Part shown: piece by piece, positions 53,361 through 62,696 of the stretch | How positions within the stretch are numbered: the stretch's first letter is position 1 | How the letters are laid out: the number at the start of each line of letters is the position of its first letter | Made by a program: the position numbers and the translations under genes | Source: Aeromicrobium panaciterrae | GTDB taxonomy: Bacteria; Actinomycetota; Actinomycetes; Propionibacteriales; Nocardioidaceae | Assembly: GCF_031457275.1 (NCBI RefSeq) | Contig: NZ_JAVDWH010000001.1 | Span: 868,001-932,000, forward strand | DNA length: 64,000 bases | Direction of reading: 5' to 3' | Notes under the pieces: generated by a model | What the model saw: only the letters and a program-made list of their open reading frames with translations | Databases searched by the model: none | Told to the model about the DNA's origin: nothing

Positions 53361-54202
53361 CACCGCCGCGGCTCCTCGGTCCGTCCGACATCCGAGAGCT
53401 GGCTGAATCCTGCGGGATTCGGCCCACCAAGCAGCGGGGGCAGAACTTTGTCACCGATGCCAACACCGTTCGTCGCATCGTCAAGACGTCCGGCATTGAT
53501 CCTGAAGACGTAGTGGTCGAGATCGGTCCGGGCCTCGGTTCGTTGACGCTCGGACTGCTCGAGGTCGCGCGCCACGTCACAGCCGTCGAGATCGACGACG
53601 TCTTGGCTTCTCAGTTGCCGTCGACCATTGCGACGTACGCGCCCGATCAGGTCGGCAACTTCGAGCTGGTTGTCGCCGACGCCATGAAGGTCACTTCATT
53701 GCCCGGCCCTGAGCCGACCGCGATGGTGGCCAACCTTCCGTACAACGTCTCTGTGCCGGTGCTGCTGACCTTTTTCGAGCGCTTCCCGTCGATCCAGACG
53801 GGTCTGGTCATGGTGCAGGCAGAGGTCGCGCATCGTCTGGCCGCCGGCCCGGGGTCCAAGACGTACGGCGTGCCGTCGGTGAAGTCCGCTTGGTACGCCG
53901 AGATGCGCCTCTCGGGTTCCGTTGGCCGCAACGTCTTCTGGCCGATGCCAAACGTCGAGTCCTCGCTGGTCGCGTGGAAGCGTCGCCCGGAGCCTGGCGA
54001 CGAAGCGCATCGCCTGCGTACGTTCGCCGTCATTGACGCCGCCTTCGCCCAGCGCCGCAAGACCATGCGCGCTGCTCTGTCAGTGCTCGCCGGTTCCGGT
54101 GCCGCTGCCGAGGACGCGCTTGTCAAGGCCGGCATCTCGCCCCAGGCTCGCGGCGAGTCGTTGGGCATCGAAGAGTTCGCCCGCCTCGGAGAGTTTCTCT
54201 AA
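53330..54202 (+). CDS. rsmA: 16S rRNA dimethyladenosine transferase KsgA/RsmA
   Basis: 290 residues. [20 protein letters not shown], the SAM loop [13 protein letters not shown] and catalytic [12 protein letters not shown] are diagnostic; it dimethylates A1518 and A1519 of 16S rRNA. The ATG at 53330 lies inside rpfB (31-bp overlap). A CTG at 53357, overlapping the rpfB stop and following GAGG by five bases, would give an N-terminus nearer the family norm. Confidence 0.95.
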   Translation: MGMRPREVRLTPPRLLGPSDIRELAESCGIRPTKQRGQNFVTDANTVRRIVKTSGIDPEDVVVEIGPGLGSLTLGLLEVARHVTAVEIDDVLASQLPSTIATYAPDQVGNFELVVADAMKVTSLPGPEPTAMVANLPYNVSVPVLLTFFERFPSIQTGLVMVQAEVAHRLAAGPGSKTYGVPSVKSAWYAEMRLSGSVGRNVFWPMPNVESSLVAWKRRPEPGDEAHRLRTFAVIDAAFAQRRKTMRAALSVLAGSGAAAEDALVKAGISPQARGESLGIEEFARLGEFL

Positions 54203-54288
54203 CCACACGAGCGCAGTCGCGTAACCAATGTGGGGCAGTCGAGTTGGTTGAGTACACAACGATCTTCCAGACCAGTTGGAGTCCTCCC

Positions 54289-55215
54289 ATGCGTCTCAAG
54301 CTCAAGATGTCGGCCGTTGCAAGCGTCGTGGCCGTGGCTGCGCTCTCGGTCCAAGGTCTGTCCCCGGCGATGGCTGCCGACCCAGTGCCCACCGCGACGG
54401 CTGCTGCGACTCCCGCCGTGCCGGAGGACGTCCCAGGTCCTCCAGCCGAAGACACCGAGGGCCTGGTCGACGTGAAGATCGGGGACGCGACTGTTCCGGT
54501 CGGGTTCTCGTTGCTCGAGAAGTACGACGTCTTCCAGATCGCCAGGTACGACGTCAGCGATTCGAATTACCACTACACGGGCTACCTCGACCAGTACGAC
54601 GGACAGGCTGTCGGCGTGTACATCGACGCAAACGTCGCCGACCTGCTCAAGATCACGAGTCGCAAGATAGCCGGTGCTGAGGTGCCCAGGAGTGCAGGAG
54701 GGAACTCGAATTCGCACGAAGTGGCCCGGTTCAGCCTTGACGGGTTCTTCTTCGCGCCAGGCATTGAGCTCTTCAACATCGAGTCGAACGCAAAGAGCGC
54801 GCCTGTCGACCGCTTCACCAACCGGCCCGAGGCGCAGGCGGCCGTCAAGATCTCGAGGCTCAGGGCCGCGGGGCTGGTCATCGAGGGCATCGACGTGACC
54901 GCGCGCGCGGGGCAGAACTACTACTCGGGGCAGACCGGGGACAACACGTTCTCCGCCACGACGACGATGCACGTCGCGCGTCTGAAGTCCGGCACCAAGG
55001 AGTACCAGAACTACGACGTGCCGCCCAACACGACGTACTCCATCCCCGGGCTCGGCAAGGTCGTCCTCAATGAGCAGAAGATCACCGAGCTCCCCGGTGA
55101 CCGGTATGCCGCCAAGGTGAACGCCGTTCGCATCACGCTCAGCACTGCAAGCCTCGGCCTGCCAATTGGCACCAACATCTACATCGGTTCCGCCGAGGCC
55201 GTCGTCTACGAGTAG
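54289..55215 (+). CDS. Secreted protein of the choice-of-anchor type
   Basis: 308 residues from ATG 54289. Signal peptide (MSAVASVVAVAALSVQGLSPAMA), a Pro/Ala-rich spacer, then a beta-rich domain with repeated short strands and motifs such as FIEG-free segments LKSGTKEYQNYDVPPNTTY and ITLSTASLGLPIGTNIYIGSA that I associate with actinobacterial choice-of-anchor proteins. No catalytic motif or membrane anchor is visible. Possibly a spore-, pilus- or wall-associated structural protein; the assignment is weak. Confidence 0.5.
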   Translation: MRLKLKMSAVASVVAVAALSVQGLSPAMAADPVPTATAAATPAVPEDVPGPPAEDTEGLVDVKIGDATVPVGFSLLEKYDVFQIARYDVSDSNYHYTGYLDQYDGQAVGVYIDANVADLLKITSRKIAGAEVPRSAGGNSNSHEVARFSLDGFFFAPGIELFNIESNAKSAPVDRFTNRPEAQAAVKISRLRAAGLVIEGIDVTARAGQNYYSGQTGDNTFSATTTMHVARLKSGTKEYQNYDVPPNTTYSIPGLGKVVLNEQKITELPGDRYAAKVNAVRITLSTASLGLPIGTNIYIGSAEAVVYE

Positions 55216-55237
55216 CGGTACGTGAGCTGCGCTCTTT

Positions 55238-55284
55238 GACTGACTCGCCGCCTCCGTCAGGAGTAGCGTGCGGCTAAGTCAGTC
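55238..55284. repeat. Inverted repeat GACTGACT / AGTCAGTC
   Basis: GACTGACT (55238-55245) and AGTCAGTC (55277-55284) are perfect inverted copies 31 bp apart in the space between two small genes. It could be a long-loop hairpin or two half-sites; it is not a typical terminator. Confidence 0.4.
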
Positions 55285-55304
55285 TGCACAAAAGGAGCAG
55301 CACC

Positions 55305-55601
55305 ATGACATTCATTCAGATCATCGAAGGTCACACGACGCGCGGAGATGAGATCGAGGCTGCCGCCGCAGAGCTGGAGGCAGCAACGGCGGGCCGGTTT
55401 ACCGCGATCAGGTCGATCAGGACGCAGGATCGCGACGATCCGACCAAGTTCATGACGATCGTGTTCTTCGACTCGTTCGAGTCGGCGATGGAGAATTCAG
55501 ATCTCCCGGAGACGGGCGAGTTTGCGGCGAAGATGGCGCAGCTCGTCGACGGACCACCGACATTCCACAACCTCGACGTAGTGGTGGACAAGTCCTTCTA
55601 G
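55305..55601 (+). CDS. Small dimeric alpha/beta-barrel-like protein
   Basis: 98 residues with AAAGGAGCAGCACC ahead of the ATG. The pattern (FIQIIEGHTTRGDEIE, KFMTIVFFDSFESAMENS, hydrophobic LDVVVDKS at the end) resembles dimeric alpha/beta-barrel (ABM/ferredoxin-like) proteins. No cofactor site is evident and no function is assigned. Confidence 0.65.
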   Translation: MTFIQIIEGHTTRGDEIEAAAAELEAATAGRFTAIRSIRTQDRDDPTKFMTIVFFDSFESAMENSDLPETGEFAAKMAQLVDGPPTFHNLDVVVDKSF

Positions 55602-55643
55602 GTCGCCGGACTTTGGTTGGCGCCACGCACTAGGTTGTTCCGG

Positions 55644-56561
55644 GTGAATGTCGCTACCGTCCGGGTCCCCGCCAAGATCAATCTGTGCCTGGGCGTCGGA
55701 CCGGTTCGCGAAGACGGCTATCACCCGCTTGCCACGGTCTACCAAGCCGTGGGGCTCCACGACGAGGTACGTGCGACCAGCCGCGCGGACGACGAGATCA
55801 ATGTCGTCGTCAACTCTGAGCTGGACGTACGGTCCGAGCTTGCCACCGTGCCCGAGGATGACAACAACCTTGCCGTGAAAGCAGCGAAGCTGCTGCGCGA
55901 CCACACGGGCTTCGTCGGTGGTGTCGATCTCGCGATCCGCAAGGTCATCCCCGTCGCTGGCGGAATGGCTGGCGGCTCTGCCGACGCCGCTGCCTCGTTG
56001 GTCGCCTGCAATGACGCCTGGGGCACTGGGCTTGGCCGCGCCGATCTCGAATTTCTCGCCGCGAAGCTCGGCAGCGACGTGCCGTTCCTTCTGCACGGCG
56101 GCAATGCGGTTGGCGGCGGACGCGGCGAGACGATCAGCCCCGTACTTGCGCGCGGTTCGTACCACTGGGTGTTTGCGATCGCGGCCGAAGGATTGTCCAC
56201 GGCCGCCGTGTACGCGGAGTTCGACCGGCTCAATGCCGATGGCAAGGTGCCCGAACCGAAGGTGCCGGACGCGCTGCTCGCTGCCCTGCGGGCCGGCGAT
56301 GCAGATGCCCTCGGCGACGCACTCTCGAATGACCTCACCGAGGCGGCGCTGTCGCTTCGACCCGAGCTGCAGGACACCCTTGAGGTCGGCATCGAGGCGG
56401 GGGCACTTGGCGCCATACTCTCTGGTTCCGGGCCGACAGCGATGTTCCTTGCGTCAGATGAGCAGCACAGCCTCGACATCGCTTTCGCGCTGACCAGTGC
56501 TGCGGCCTGCGCCGATGTCGTTCAGTCGCACGGGCCTGTGCCCGGCGCCCGACTCGCCTAA
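55644..56561 (+). CDS. ispE: 4-diphosphocytidyl-2-C-methyl-D-erythritol kinase IspE
   Basis: 305 residues. AKINLCLGVG at the start and the GHMP loop PVAGGMAGGSADAAASL are diagnostic of IspE of the MEP isoprenoid pathway. The GTG at 55644 lies seven bases after TAGGTT (leaderless-type). Follows rpfB-ksgA with two small genes inserted; convergent with the ABC-F gene by a 4-bp stop overlap. Confidence 0.94.
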   Translation: MNVATVRVPAKINLCLGVGPVREDGYHPLATVYQAVGLHDEVRATSRADDEINVVVNSELDVRSELATVPEDDNNLAVKAAKLLRDHTGFVGGVDLAIRKVIPVAGGMAGGSADAAASLVACNDAWGTGLGRADLEFLAAKLGSDVPFLLHGGNAVGGGRGETISPVLARGSYHWVFAIAAEGLSTAAVYAEFDRLNADGKVPEPKVPDALLAALRAGDADALGDALSNDLTEAALSLRPELQDTLEVGIEAGALGAILSGSGPTAMFLASDEQHSLDIAFALTSAAACADVVQSHGPVPGARLA

Positions 56562-58333
56562 GCGTCGATCAGCTCGGAAAGTTCGATCCAGCGGTGCTCG
56601 TGATCTGACACCTGCTTCTCGAGGTCAGCCACTTCCTTGGTCATGGCCGTGAGACCGGGCACGTCAGAAGGATCGTGCTGAGCCATTTCGGTGTGCAGGG
56701 CGTCGATGCGAGCCGTCAGCTTCTCCATCTTGCGGTCGATGGACGCGATTTCCTTCTTGGTGTTGCGCAGCTCGGCGCTCGATAGACCAGATACGGCGGC
56801 GACTGGGCCGCTGTCTGTTGGCCGGGCGTCCTGCTCCTTGCGAAGTCGCAGGTACTGGTCGACGCCGCCGGGCAGGTGCCGGAAGTGACCGTCGAGGATT
56901 GCGTACTGCTGATCGGTGATGCGCTCGAGCAGATAGCGGTCGTGCGAGACGACGAGCAGCGTTCCAGGCCACCCGTCGAGGAGATCCTCCATCGCGGCAA
57001 GCATGTCGGTGTCGAGATCGTTGGTCGGCTCATCGAGCACCAGCACGTTGGGCTCGTCGAGCAGGATCAGCAAGAGCTGGAGGCGACGCTTCTGCCCACC
57101 GGACAGATCACGTACGGGCGTGGCCATCTGCGCGTTGGAGAAGCCGAGTCGCTCGAGCAGCTGTGAAGGAGTCATCTCCTTGCCGCCCGAGACATAGGCG
57201 GTGCGCTGGCGGCCGATGACATCGCTGACGCGGTCGTTGGCGACCTCCTTGAGCTCGTTGAGCTCCTGGGTCAGCGCCACAACCTTGACGGTCTTGCCGC
57301 GCTTGACCCGTCCGGTCGTCGGCTGCCCCTTGCCGATCACGAGGTTGAGCAGAGTCGACTTGCCAACGCCGTTGGCTCCGAGGATGCCGGTACGTTCGCC
57401 CGGTCCGATGCGCCACTCGACATTGCGGAGAACGTTGAGGTCACCGTATGAGACCGACACGTCGAGCAGGTCGACAACGTCCTTGCCCAGTCGGGCGGTC
57501 GCCATCTGCTTGAGCTCGATCGGGTTGCGCGGCGGCGGCTCGTTCTCGATCAGCGCGTTGGCGGCATCGATACGGAACTTTGGCTTCGCCGTACGCGCCG
57601 GTGCACCGCGGCGGAGCCAGGCGAGCTCCTTGCGCATGAGGTTTTGTCGCTTGGACTCCGTCGCCGACGCATGCCGGTCGCGCTCGACCCGCTGCAAGAT
57701 GTATGCCGCGTAGCCACCTTCGAAGGGCTCGACGATCCCGTCGTGCACCTCCCATGTCGCCGTGCAGATCTCGTCGAGGAACCACCGGTCGTGTGTCACG
57801 ACCAGCAGTCCGCCAGAGTTGCGCGCCCAACGCGTCTTGAGGTGGCCAGCCAGCCAGGTGATGCCCTCGACATCCAGGTGGTTGGTGGGCTCGTCGAGGA
57901 AGAGCACGTCGTCGTCGCCGATCAGCAGACGAGCGAGTGCGATGCGGCGGCGCTGGCCACCACTCAGCGTTCCGACCTCCGAGTCCCACGGAATGTCGGC
58001 GACGAGACCGTCGATGACGTCGCGGATCTTGGCGTCGCCAGCCCATTCATACTCAGGGATATCGCCGACCACGGCGTGGCCGACGGTCTGCTCGTGGTCG
58101 AGCGTGTCGGTTTGGTCGAGCACACCGATTGTCACGCCGCCGCGACGAGTCACGCGGCCTGAGTGAGGTTCGAGGCGCCCCGACAGGATCGACAGCAGAG
58201 TTGACTTGCCGTCGCCGTTGCGGCCGACAATGCCGATGCGGTCACCCTCGTCGATGCCGAGTGTCACCGACTCGAAGACGGTTTTGGTCGGAAAATCCAC
58301 GCCAACTGATTCGACTCCGAGAAGATGTGCCAC
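56558..58333 (-). CDS. ABC-F family ATPase (Uup-like)
   Basis: 591 residues, two ATP-binding cassettes without membrane segments: Walker A GRNGDGKST and GANGVGKST, signatures LSGGQRRR and LSGGQKRR, and a C-terminal coiled coil (about 520-591). ABC-F proteins act on the ribosome or on replication intermediates; the C-terminal coiled coil suits Uup. A linker of average length separates the cassettes, not the long one of antibiotic-resistance proteins. Confidence 0.9.
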   Translation of the reverse strand: MAHLLGVESVGVDFPTKTVFESVTLGIDEGDRIGIVGRNGDGKSTLLSILSGRLEPHSGRVTRRGGVTIGVLDQTDTLDHEQTVGHAVVGDIPEYEWAGDAKIRDVIDGLVADIPWDSEVGTLSGGQRRRIALARLLIGDDDVLFLDEPTNHLDVEGITWLAGHLKTRWARNSGGLLVVTHDRWFLDEICTATWEVHDGIVEPFEGGYAAYILQRVERDRHASATESKRQNLMRKELAWLRRGAPARTAKPKFRIDAANALIENEPPPRNPIELKQMATARLGKDVVDLLDVSVSYGDLNVLRNVEWRIGPGERTGILGANGVGKSTLLNLVIGKGQPTTGRVKRGKTVKVVALTQELNELKEVANDRVSDVIGRQRTAYVSGGKEMTPSQLLERLGFSNAQMATPVRDLSGGQKRRLQLLLILLDEPNVLVLDEPTNDLDTDMLAAMEDLLDGWPGTLLVVSHDRYLLERITDQQYAILDGHFRHLPGGVDQYLRLRKEQDARPTDSGPVAAVSGLSSAELRNTKKEIASIDRKMEKLTARIDALHTEMAQHDPSDVPGLTAMTKEVADLEKQVSDHEHRWIELSELIDA

Positions 58334-58367
58334 CGCACGAGTTTACGTTGCCGCCGCTGGGCGAGCG

Positions 58368-58868
58368 TCAGTGGTCGAAGGGGCGCGAAAGCGTACGCAG
58401 TGCATCGGCGAGCGCCTTGGCTTCGTCAGCGGAGAGACCGTCGAGCAGCTCGTGCTCGTGCTCGAGCAGCGAGTCGATTGCGCCATCGACTGCAACGCGA
58501 CCATGAGCGGTCAGTCGTACCTGTACGCCTCGTCGATCTGCCGGATCGGGAAGGCGCTCGACGAGGCCCTTGCCGACCAGTCGATCGACGCGGTTGGTCA
58601 TCGTGCCGCTGGTCACCAGCGTCTCCTGCACGAGCTGTCCGGGGGACAGTTGATAGGGCTTGCCGGCGCGACGAAGGGCCGACAGCACGTCGAATTCTGA
58701 CGACTCGAGATCGTGATCCGCGAACGCTTGCTTGCGAGCGCGATCGAGGTGCAGCGCGAGGCGAGTGACCCGGCTGAGCACCTGCATGGGAGAGACGTCC
58801 ATGTCCGGGCGCTCGCGACGCCAGGCTGCGATGAGCCGATCGACGTCATCTTCCTGCGCGCGGGACAT
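58368..58868 (-). CDS. MarR-family transcriptional regulator
   Basis: 166 residues. Winged helix visible in LSALRRAGKPYQLSPGQLVQ and TSGTMTNRVDRLVGKGLVER followed by DRRGVQVRLTAHG. The frame runs open upstream to 59390, but homology starts at the ATG 58868, which lies six bases (GGAGGT) after TACGAT, the same spacing and sequence as at the HAD gene. Divergent from the amidase gene, which may be its target. Confidence 0.88.
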   Translation of the reverse strand: MSRAQEDDVDRLIAAWRRERPDMDVSPMQVLSRVTRLALHLDRARKQAFADHDLESSEFDVLSALRRAGKPYQLSPGQLVQETLVTSGTMTNRVDRLVGKGLVERLPDPADRRGVQVRLTAHGRVAVDGAIDSLLEHEHELLDGLSADEAKALADALRTLSRPFDH

Positions 58869-58940
58869 ACCTCCATCGTATGCGTCAAGATTCTTGATGT
58901 CGAGATTGTTTTCGGCCCTACCTGGGCATAGATTCGCCGT

Positions 58941-60284
58941 ATGAATGCTGCTGACGCTCTTGTAGCTGGACCGACTCGACAGGCCGAACTGCTGGCCGCG
59001 GGCACGCTGACGTCCCGCCAGCTCACGGAAGCTGCTCTCGCAGCCATCGAAGGTGCGAACCCGACGATCAACGCGACTGTTGCCGTGTTCGCTGACGAAG
59101 CTCTCGCCGCCGCGGATGCCGCCGACGCCAGGCGGGCGGCGGGGGAGTCGGGACCCTTCCTCGGCATCCCGATCGCCGTCAAGGACGATCTCGACATCGC
59201 CGGGAAGCTGACCGGTAAGGGCAGCAACGCGATCTCGACAATCGCGGACCAGGACAGCGATCTCGTGGCCGCACTCAAGGCCGCCGGTGCCGTCATCGTC
59301 GCGAAGGCGAGCCTGCCTGAACTCGCGATCTTCGGGTTCACCGAGTCGGACTCCCTCGGCATCACCCGCAATCCCCACAACAACGCGCATACGCCCGGTG
59401 GCTCGTCGGGTGGATCGGCTGCTTTGGTCGCCGCTGGTGTCGTCGGCATCGCCACAGCTTCGGACGGCGCGGGGTCGATCCGCATCCCGGCTTCGTCATG
59501 CGGACTCGTCGGTTTCAAACCGACCCATCACACGATGCCCAGCTCAGGTGGATGGCACGATTTGTCGACGCAGGGCAGCGTGGCTGCTCGTGTTGCCGAC
59601 AGTGCTCTGTTTCTCGACACGTTCGGTACGTTCCCGAGCTCGCTCGTCGCTGCTTCAGCCAAGGATCCCGAGCCGCTCAAGATCGGCCTCTCCTACAGCG
59701 CTGCTGCTGCCACCAAGGCTCTGCCGCTCGATCCCCGCGTACGGTCCGTGCTCGAGGCTGCAGCCGATACGTTCCGGGCCGCCGGGCACACCGTGACTGA
59801 GGTGAAGATCCCGTACAACACTGACTCCAAGTCGCTGACGGTCCGCTACCTCGCCGGTATCCGCGACGCAGCCGATGACACCGACAACCCATCGAAGCTC
59901 GAAAAGCGAACGAAGGGCATCGCGCGTCTCGGCCGACCCTTCGGCAAGAAGGCCGTCGACTGGGCGATCCGCAAGGGCGAGGAGTGGGGCGGTGGCGTGC
60001 ACGACAGGCTCGGCGTCGACGTGTTGCTGACCCCGGTGATGTCCGGGCCCGCGGTGCCAGTCGAGAACTGGAAGGGCAAAGGCCCGCTCCGTACGGTGCT
60101 GGCGATGAACTCGTTCTATCCCTACACAGCGCAGTGGAACCACGCTGGGATCCCTGCTGTCTCGATGCCTGCGGGCAAGACCGCTGAGGAAGGTTTGCCA
60201 CTCGCGATCCAGCTGATCGCCCGCCGCGGCGATGACGCTCGATTGATGTCGCTCGCCGGCCAGTACGAGAGGGCGTCCGTTTGA
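58941..60284 (+). CDS. Amidase signature (AS) family enzyme
   Basis: 447 residues. The Ser-cisSer-Lys triad is present: Lys81 (VKDDLDIAG), cis-Ser156 (PGGSSGGSAALV) and nucleophile Ser179 (DGAGSIRIPAS). Hydrolyses an amide, possibly amino-acid amide, peptide or nitrile-derived; the substrate is unknown. -10-like ATAGAT lies seven bases before the ATG (TAGATT with six is the alternative reading). Overlaps the next gene's TTG start. Confidence 0.88.
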   Translation: MNAADALVAGPTRQAELLAAGTLTSRQLTEAALAAIEGANPTINATVAVFADEALAAADAADARRAAGESGPFLGIPIAVKDDLDIAGKLTGKGSNAISTIADQDSDLVAALKAAGAVIVAKASLPELAIFGFTESDSLGITRNPHNNAHTPGGSSGGSAALVAAGVVGIATASDGAGSIRIPASSCGLVGFKPTHHTMPSSGGWHDLSTQGSVAARVADSALFLDTFGTFPSSLVAASAKDPEPLKIGLSYSAAAATKALPLDPRVRSVLEAAADTFRAAGHTVTEVKIPYNTDSKSLTVRYLAGIRDAADDTDNPSKLEKRTKGIARLGRPFGKKAVDWAIRKGEEWGGGVHDRLGVDVLLTPVMSGPAVPVENWKGKGPLRTVLAMNSFYPYTAQWNHAGIPAVSMPAGKTAEEGLPLAIQLIARRGDDARLMSLAGQYERASV

Positions 60285-61048
60285 GCTGGGATCCGTCGCA
60301 CTATTTGCAGTTCGCGGATGATCGTTCGCGGCCGTTCCTCGACCTCGTCGCGCGTATCCAAGGCGAGCCTCGCTCGATCGTTGACCTCGGCTGCGGGCCC
60401 GGGCAACTCACGGCAGTCCTTCGTACGAGATGGCCCGAAGCAACGATCCACGGCGTTGACTCGTCGCCCGAGATGATCGAGCGCGCCAACGCTGACAACC
60501 AGGATGGCGCTGCCTCGTACGAAGTCGCTGACGTCGCCACGTGGGCACCCGGCGGCGAAGTCGATGCGATCGTCTCGAATGCGCTGTTCCAGTGGGTGCC
60601 CGATCAGCTCGCCGTGATCGAACGCCTCAGCTCTTCCGTCGCGCCGGGCGGCACCTTCGCATTGCAGGTGCCGTTCAACTACACCGGCCCGAGCCACACG
60701 CTGCTGCACGAGATTTCGTCGCGCGGTCCGTATGCGAGCCACACCGAAGACCTGCACGGAGATCGCGGAACGCCGCCCGAGGCGTACCTCGAGCTGTTCA
60801 GCAATCTCGGCTGGCAGGTCGACGTGTGGGAGACGACGTACCTTCACGTGCTGCACGGTGAGGATGCGGTGTTCGACTGGATCTCGAGCACTGGAGCGCG
60901 ACCGATCATTCAGGCGTTGCCCGAGGGTCTGCGCGAAGAGTTCGTCGACCAGTACAAAGCTGCACTCCGCGAGGCCTATCCGCACACTGCACACGGCACG
61001 GTCTTCCCGTTCGCCCGCGTCTTCGCCGTCGCCAGACAGGCGACCTAG
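60281..61048 (+). CDS. Trans-aconitate 2-methyltransferase-like SAM methyltransferase
   Basis: 255 residues from TTG 60281, overlapping the amidase stop by TTGA. SAM motif DLGCGPGQLTAVL, then GVDSSPEMIERA and SNALFQWVPDQ; length and C-terminal layout match Tam. It may detoxify trans-aconitate or methylate another acid. Translational coupling to the amidase is the only functional hint. Confidence 0.83.
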   Translation: MSWDPSHYLQFADDRSRPFLDLVARIQGEPRSIVDLGCGPGQLTAVLRTRWPEATIHGVDSSPEMIERANADNQDGAASYEVADVATWAPGGEVDAIVSNALFQWVPDQLAVIERLSSSVAPGGTFALQVPFNYTGPSHTLLHEISSRGPYASHTEDLHGDRGTPPEAYLELFSNLGWQVDVWETTYLHVLHGEDAVFDWISSTGARPIIQALPEGLREEFVDQYKAALREAYPHTAHGTVFPFARVFAVARQAT

Positions 61049-61078
61049 TACCGGTACGCTTGGCTGAGCACGAAACCG

Positions 61079-61099
61079 ATCCCCGGTTGGTCTGTCGGC
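61079..61099 (+). repeat. Partial copy of the 5' end of the downstream tRNA-Gln
   Basis: ATCCCCGGTTGGTCTG (61079-61094) repeats exactly at 61136-61151, the first bases of the tRNA-Gln gene; similarity continues with one mismatch (CGGC). It is followed by a perfect hairpin GTCGGCC/GGCCGAC (61094-61115), which could terminate the methyltransferase transcript or structure a leader. The copy cannot fold into a whole tRNA. Confidence 0.6.
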
Positions 61100-61136
61100 C
61101 AGTAGTGAGGCCGACCGCCCGGCGGGCACAACTCAA

Positions 61137-61215
61137 TCCCCGGTTGGTCTGCCGGCAGGGCCCGCCGCACTTTGAATGCGGATTAGCGACGTAGGTTCGA
61201 CTCCTACCCGGGGAG
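61137..61215 (+). tRNA. tRNA-Gln (TTG), atypical variable region
   Basis: Acceptor TCCCCGG/CCGGGGA, D stem GGTC/GGCC, anticodon stem CCGCA/TGCGG with loop CTTTGAA (anticodon TTG) and T arm GTAGGTTCGACTCCTAC. The first pair is U1-A72 and the discriminator is G73, both known glutamine identity elements. The variable region is nine bases (ATTAGCGAC), longer than the four or five of normal class I tRNAs, and no CCA is encoded. Likely functional, but the unusual region lowers certainty. Confidence 0.7.
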
Positions 61216-61235
61216 CTCAACCAAGGAGATGTGAC

Positions 61236-62696
61236 ATCACACGTTCTGAACAGGCAGAGTCTGAGCAGGTAACCGCGATCGTCCTCGCCGCTGGTGCTGG
61301 GACGCGGATGAAGTCCGCGCACGCCAAGGTTCTCCACGAGGTTGGTGGCCGCAGCATGATCGAGCACGCGCTGCGCGCCGTCAGCGGTGCAGGTGCCTCG
61401 ACCCTCGTCGCTGTCGTCGGCCACGAGCGAGACCAGGTCTCCGCGGCAATCGACGCCTTCAGCTCGACGGTCATCCATGCAGTGCAGGAAAATCAGCGCG
61501 GCACTGGTCATGCGGTGCAGATCGCTCTCGACGCGCTGGATGAAGCGCCGACCGGCACGGTGCTCGTGACGTACGGCGACGTACCTCTGCTCTCCTCGGA
61601 GACCCTGGCCGAACTGCTCGTCGACCATCGCGCTGCCGGTCGCGCCGTCACGATCCTCACGGCCGAGCTCGACGATCCCACCGGCTATGGCCGCATCCTG
61701 CGCAATGAGGCGGGAGATGTCACCGCGATCCGCGAGGACAAGGACGCTACTGATGAGCAGCGTGCCGTCCGCGAGATCAACAGCGGAATCGTCGCCGTCG
61801 AGGCCGCCTTCCTGGTCGACGCCATCAAGCGTCTCGAATCCAACAACGCGCAGGGCGAGCTCTACCTGACCGACATCGCCGGCCTGGCCTTCGACGAGGG
61901 TCGCCCCGTCGGCGCTCACCTGCTCGAAGATGTATGGCAGACCGAAGGCGTCAACGATCGTGCCCAGCTCGCACGCCTAGGCCGCGAGCTCAACCGCCGC
62001 CAGACCCAGCACTGGATGAGCGAAGGCGTCACGATCGTCGATCCGGAGACCACGTGGATTGATTCGGCCGTGACACTCGCACCCGACGTCACGCTGATGC
62101 CCGGTACGCAGTTGCTCGGCGCCACCGTTGTCGCCGAGGGCGCGACGATCGGCCCGGACACCACACTCCGCAACGTCGAGGTGGGAGCCAACGCAACCGT
62201 CATCCGTACGCACGGCTCCGACGCCGTCATTGGCGCAGACGCAACGGTCGGACCCTTCGCGTACCTCCGCCCGGGCACCGAGCTCGGCACCAAGGGCAAG
62301 ATCGGCGCTTTCGTCGAGACCAAGAACGCTCACATCGGCGACGGCGCCAAGGTGCCGCACCTGTCATACGTCGGCGACGCCGAGATCGGTGAGGGCACCA
62401 ACATCGGCGCCGGCACGATCTTCGCCAACTACGACGGCGTCAACAAGCACCGCACCACCGTTGGCAAGCACGCCCGTACGGCGTCCAACAATACCTTCGT
62501 CGCGCCGGTCGAGATCGGCGATGGCGCGCATACCGGTGCCGGCACGACCGTACGCAAGGACATTCCGCCCGGGGCGCTTGCTGTCAGCAAGGGCGAACAG
62601 AGGAACATAGAGGGGTGGGTCGAGCAGAATCGACCTGACACCACCTCCGCCCAGGCAGCGCGTGACGCAAAGAAGGACGACTCAGATGGCGAGTAG
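61236..62696 (+). CDS. glmU: Bifunctional UDP-N-acetylglucosamine synthesis enzyme GlmU, ATC start
   Basis: 486 residues if translation starts at ATC 61236. N-terminal uridylyltransferase with VLAAGAGTRMKSAHAKVLH, then the left-handed beta-helix acetyltransferase. No ATG, GTG or TTG is in frame between the tRNA end and this conserved loop; the only one upstream (61176) lies inside the tRNA. AAGGAG ends seven bases before the ATC. It makes UDP-GlcNAc for peptidoglycan. Overlaps prs by 11 bp. Confidence 0.9.
   Translation: MTRSEQAESEQVTAIVLAAGAGTRMKSAHAKVLHEVGGRSMIEHALRAVSGAGASTLVAVVGHERDQVSAAIDAFSSTVIHAVQENQRGTGHAVQIALDALDEAPTGTVLVTYGDVPLLSSETLAELLVDHRAAGRAVTILTAELDDPTGYGRILRNEAGDVTAIREDKDATDEQRAVREINSGIVAVEAAFLVDAIKRLESNNAQGELYLTDIAGLAFDEGRPVGAHLLEDVWQTEGVNDRAQLARLGRELNRRQTQHWMSEGVTIVDPETTWIDSAVTLAPDVTLMPGTQLLGATVVAEGATIGPDTTLRNVEVGANATVIRTHGSDAVIGADATVGPFAYLRPGTELGTKGKIGAFVETKNAHIGDGAKVPHLSYVGDAEIGEGTNIGAGTIFANYDGVNKHRTTVGKHARTASNNTFVAPVEIGDGAHTGAGTTVRKDIPPGALAVSKGEQRNIEGWVEQNRPDTTSAQAARDAKKDDSDGE

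Noticed and set aside
61176..61235. In-frame ATG inside the tRNA-Gln gene as glmU start
   Set aside because: It would translate half of a structured tRNA gene and has no ribosome binding site; the encoded extension is not a GlmU feature.
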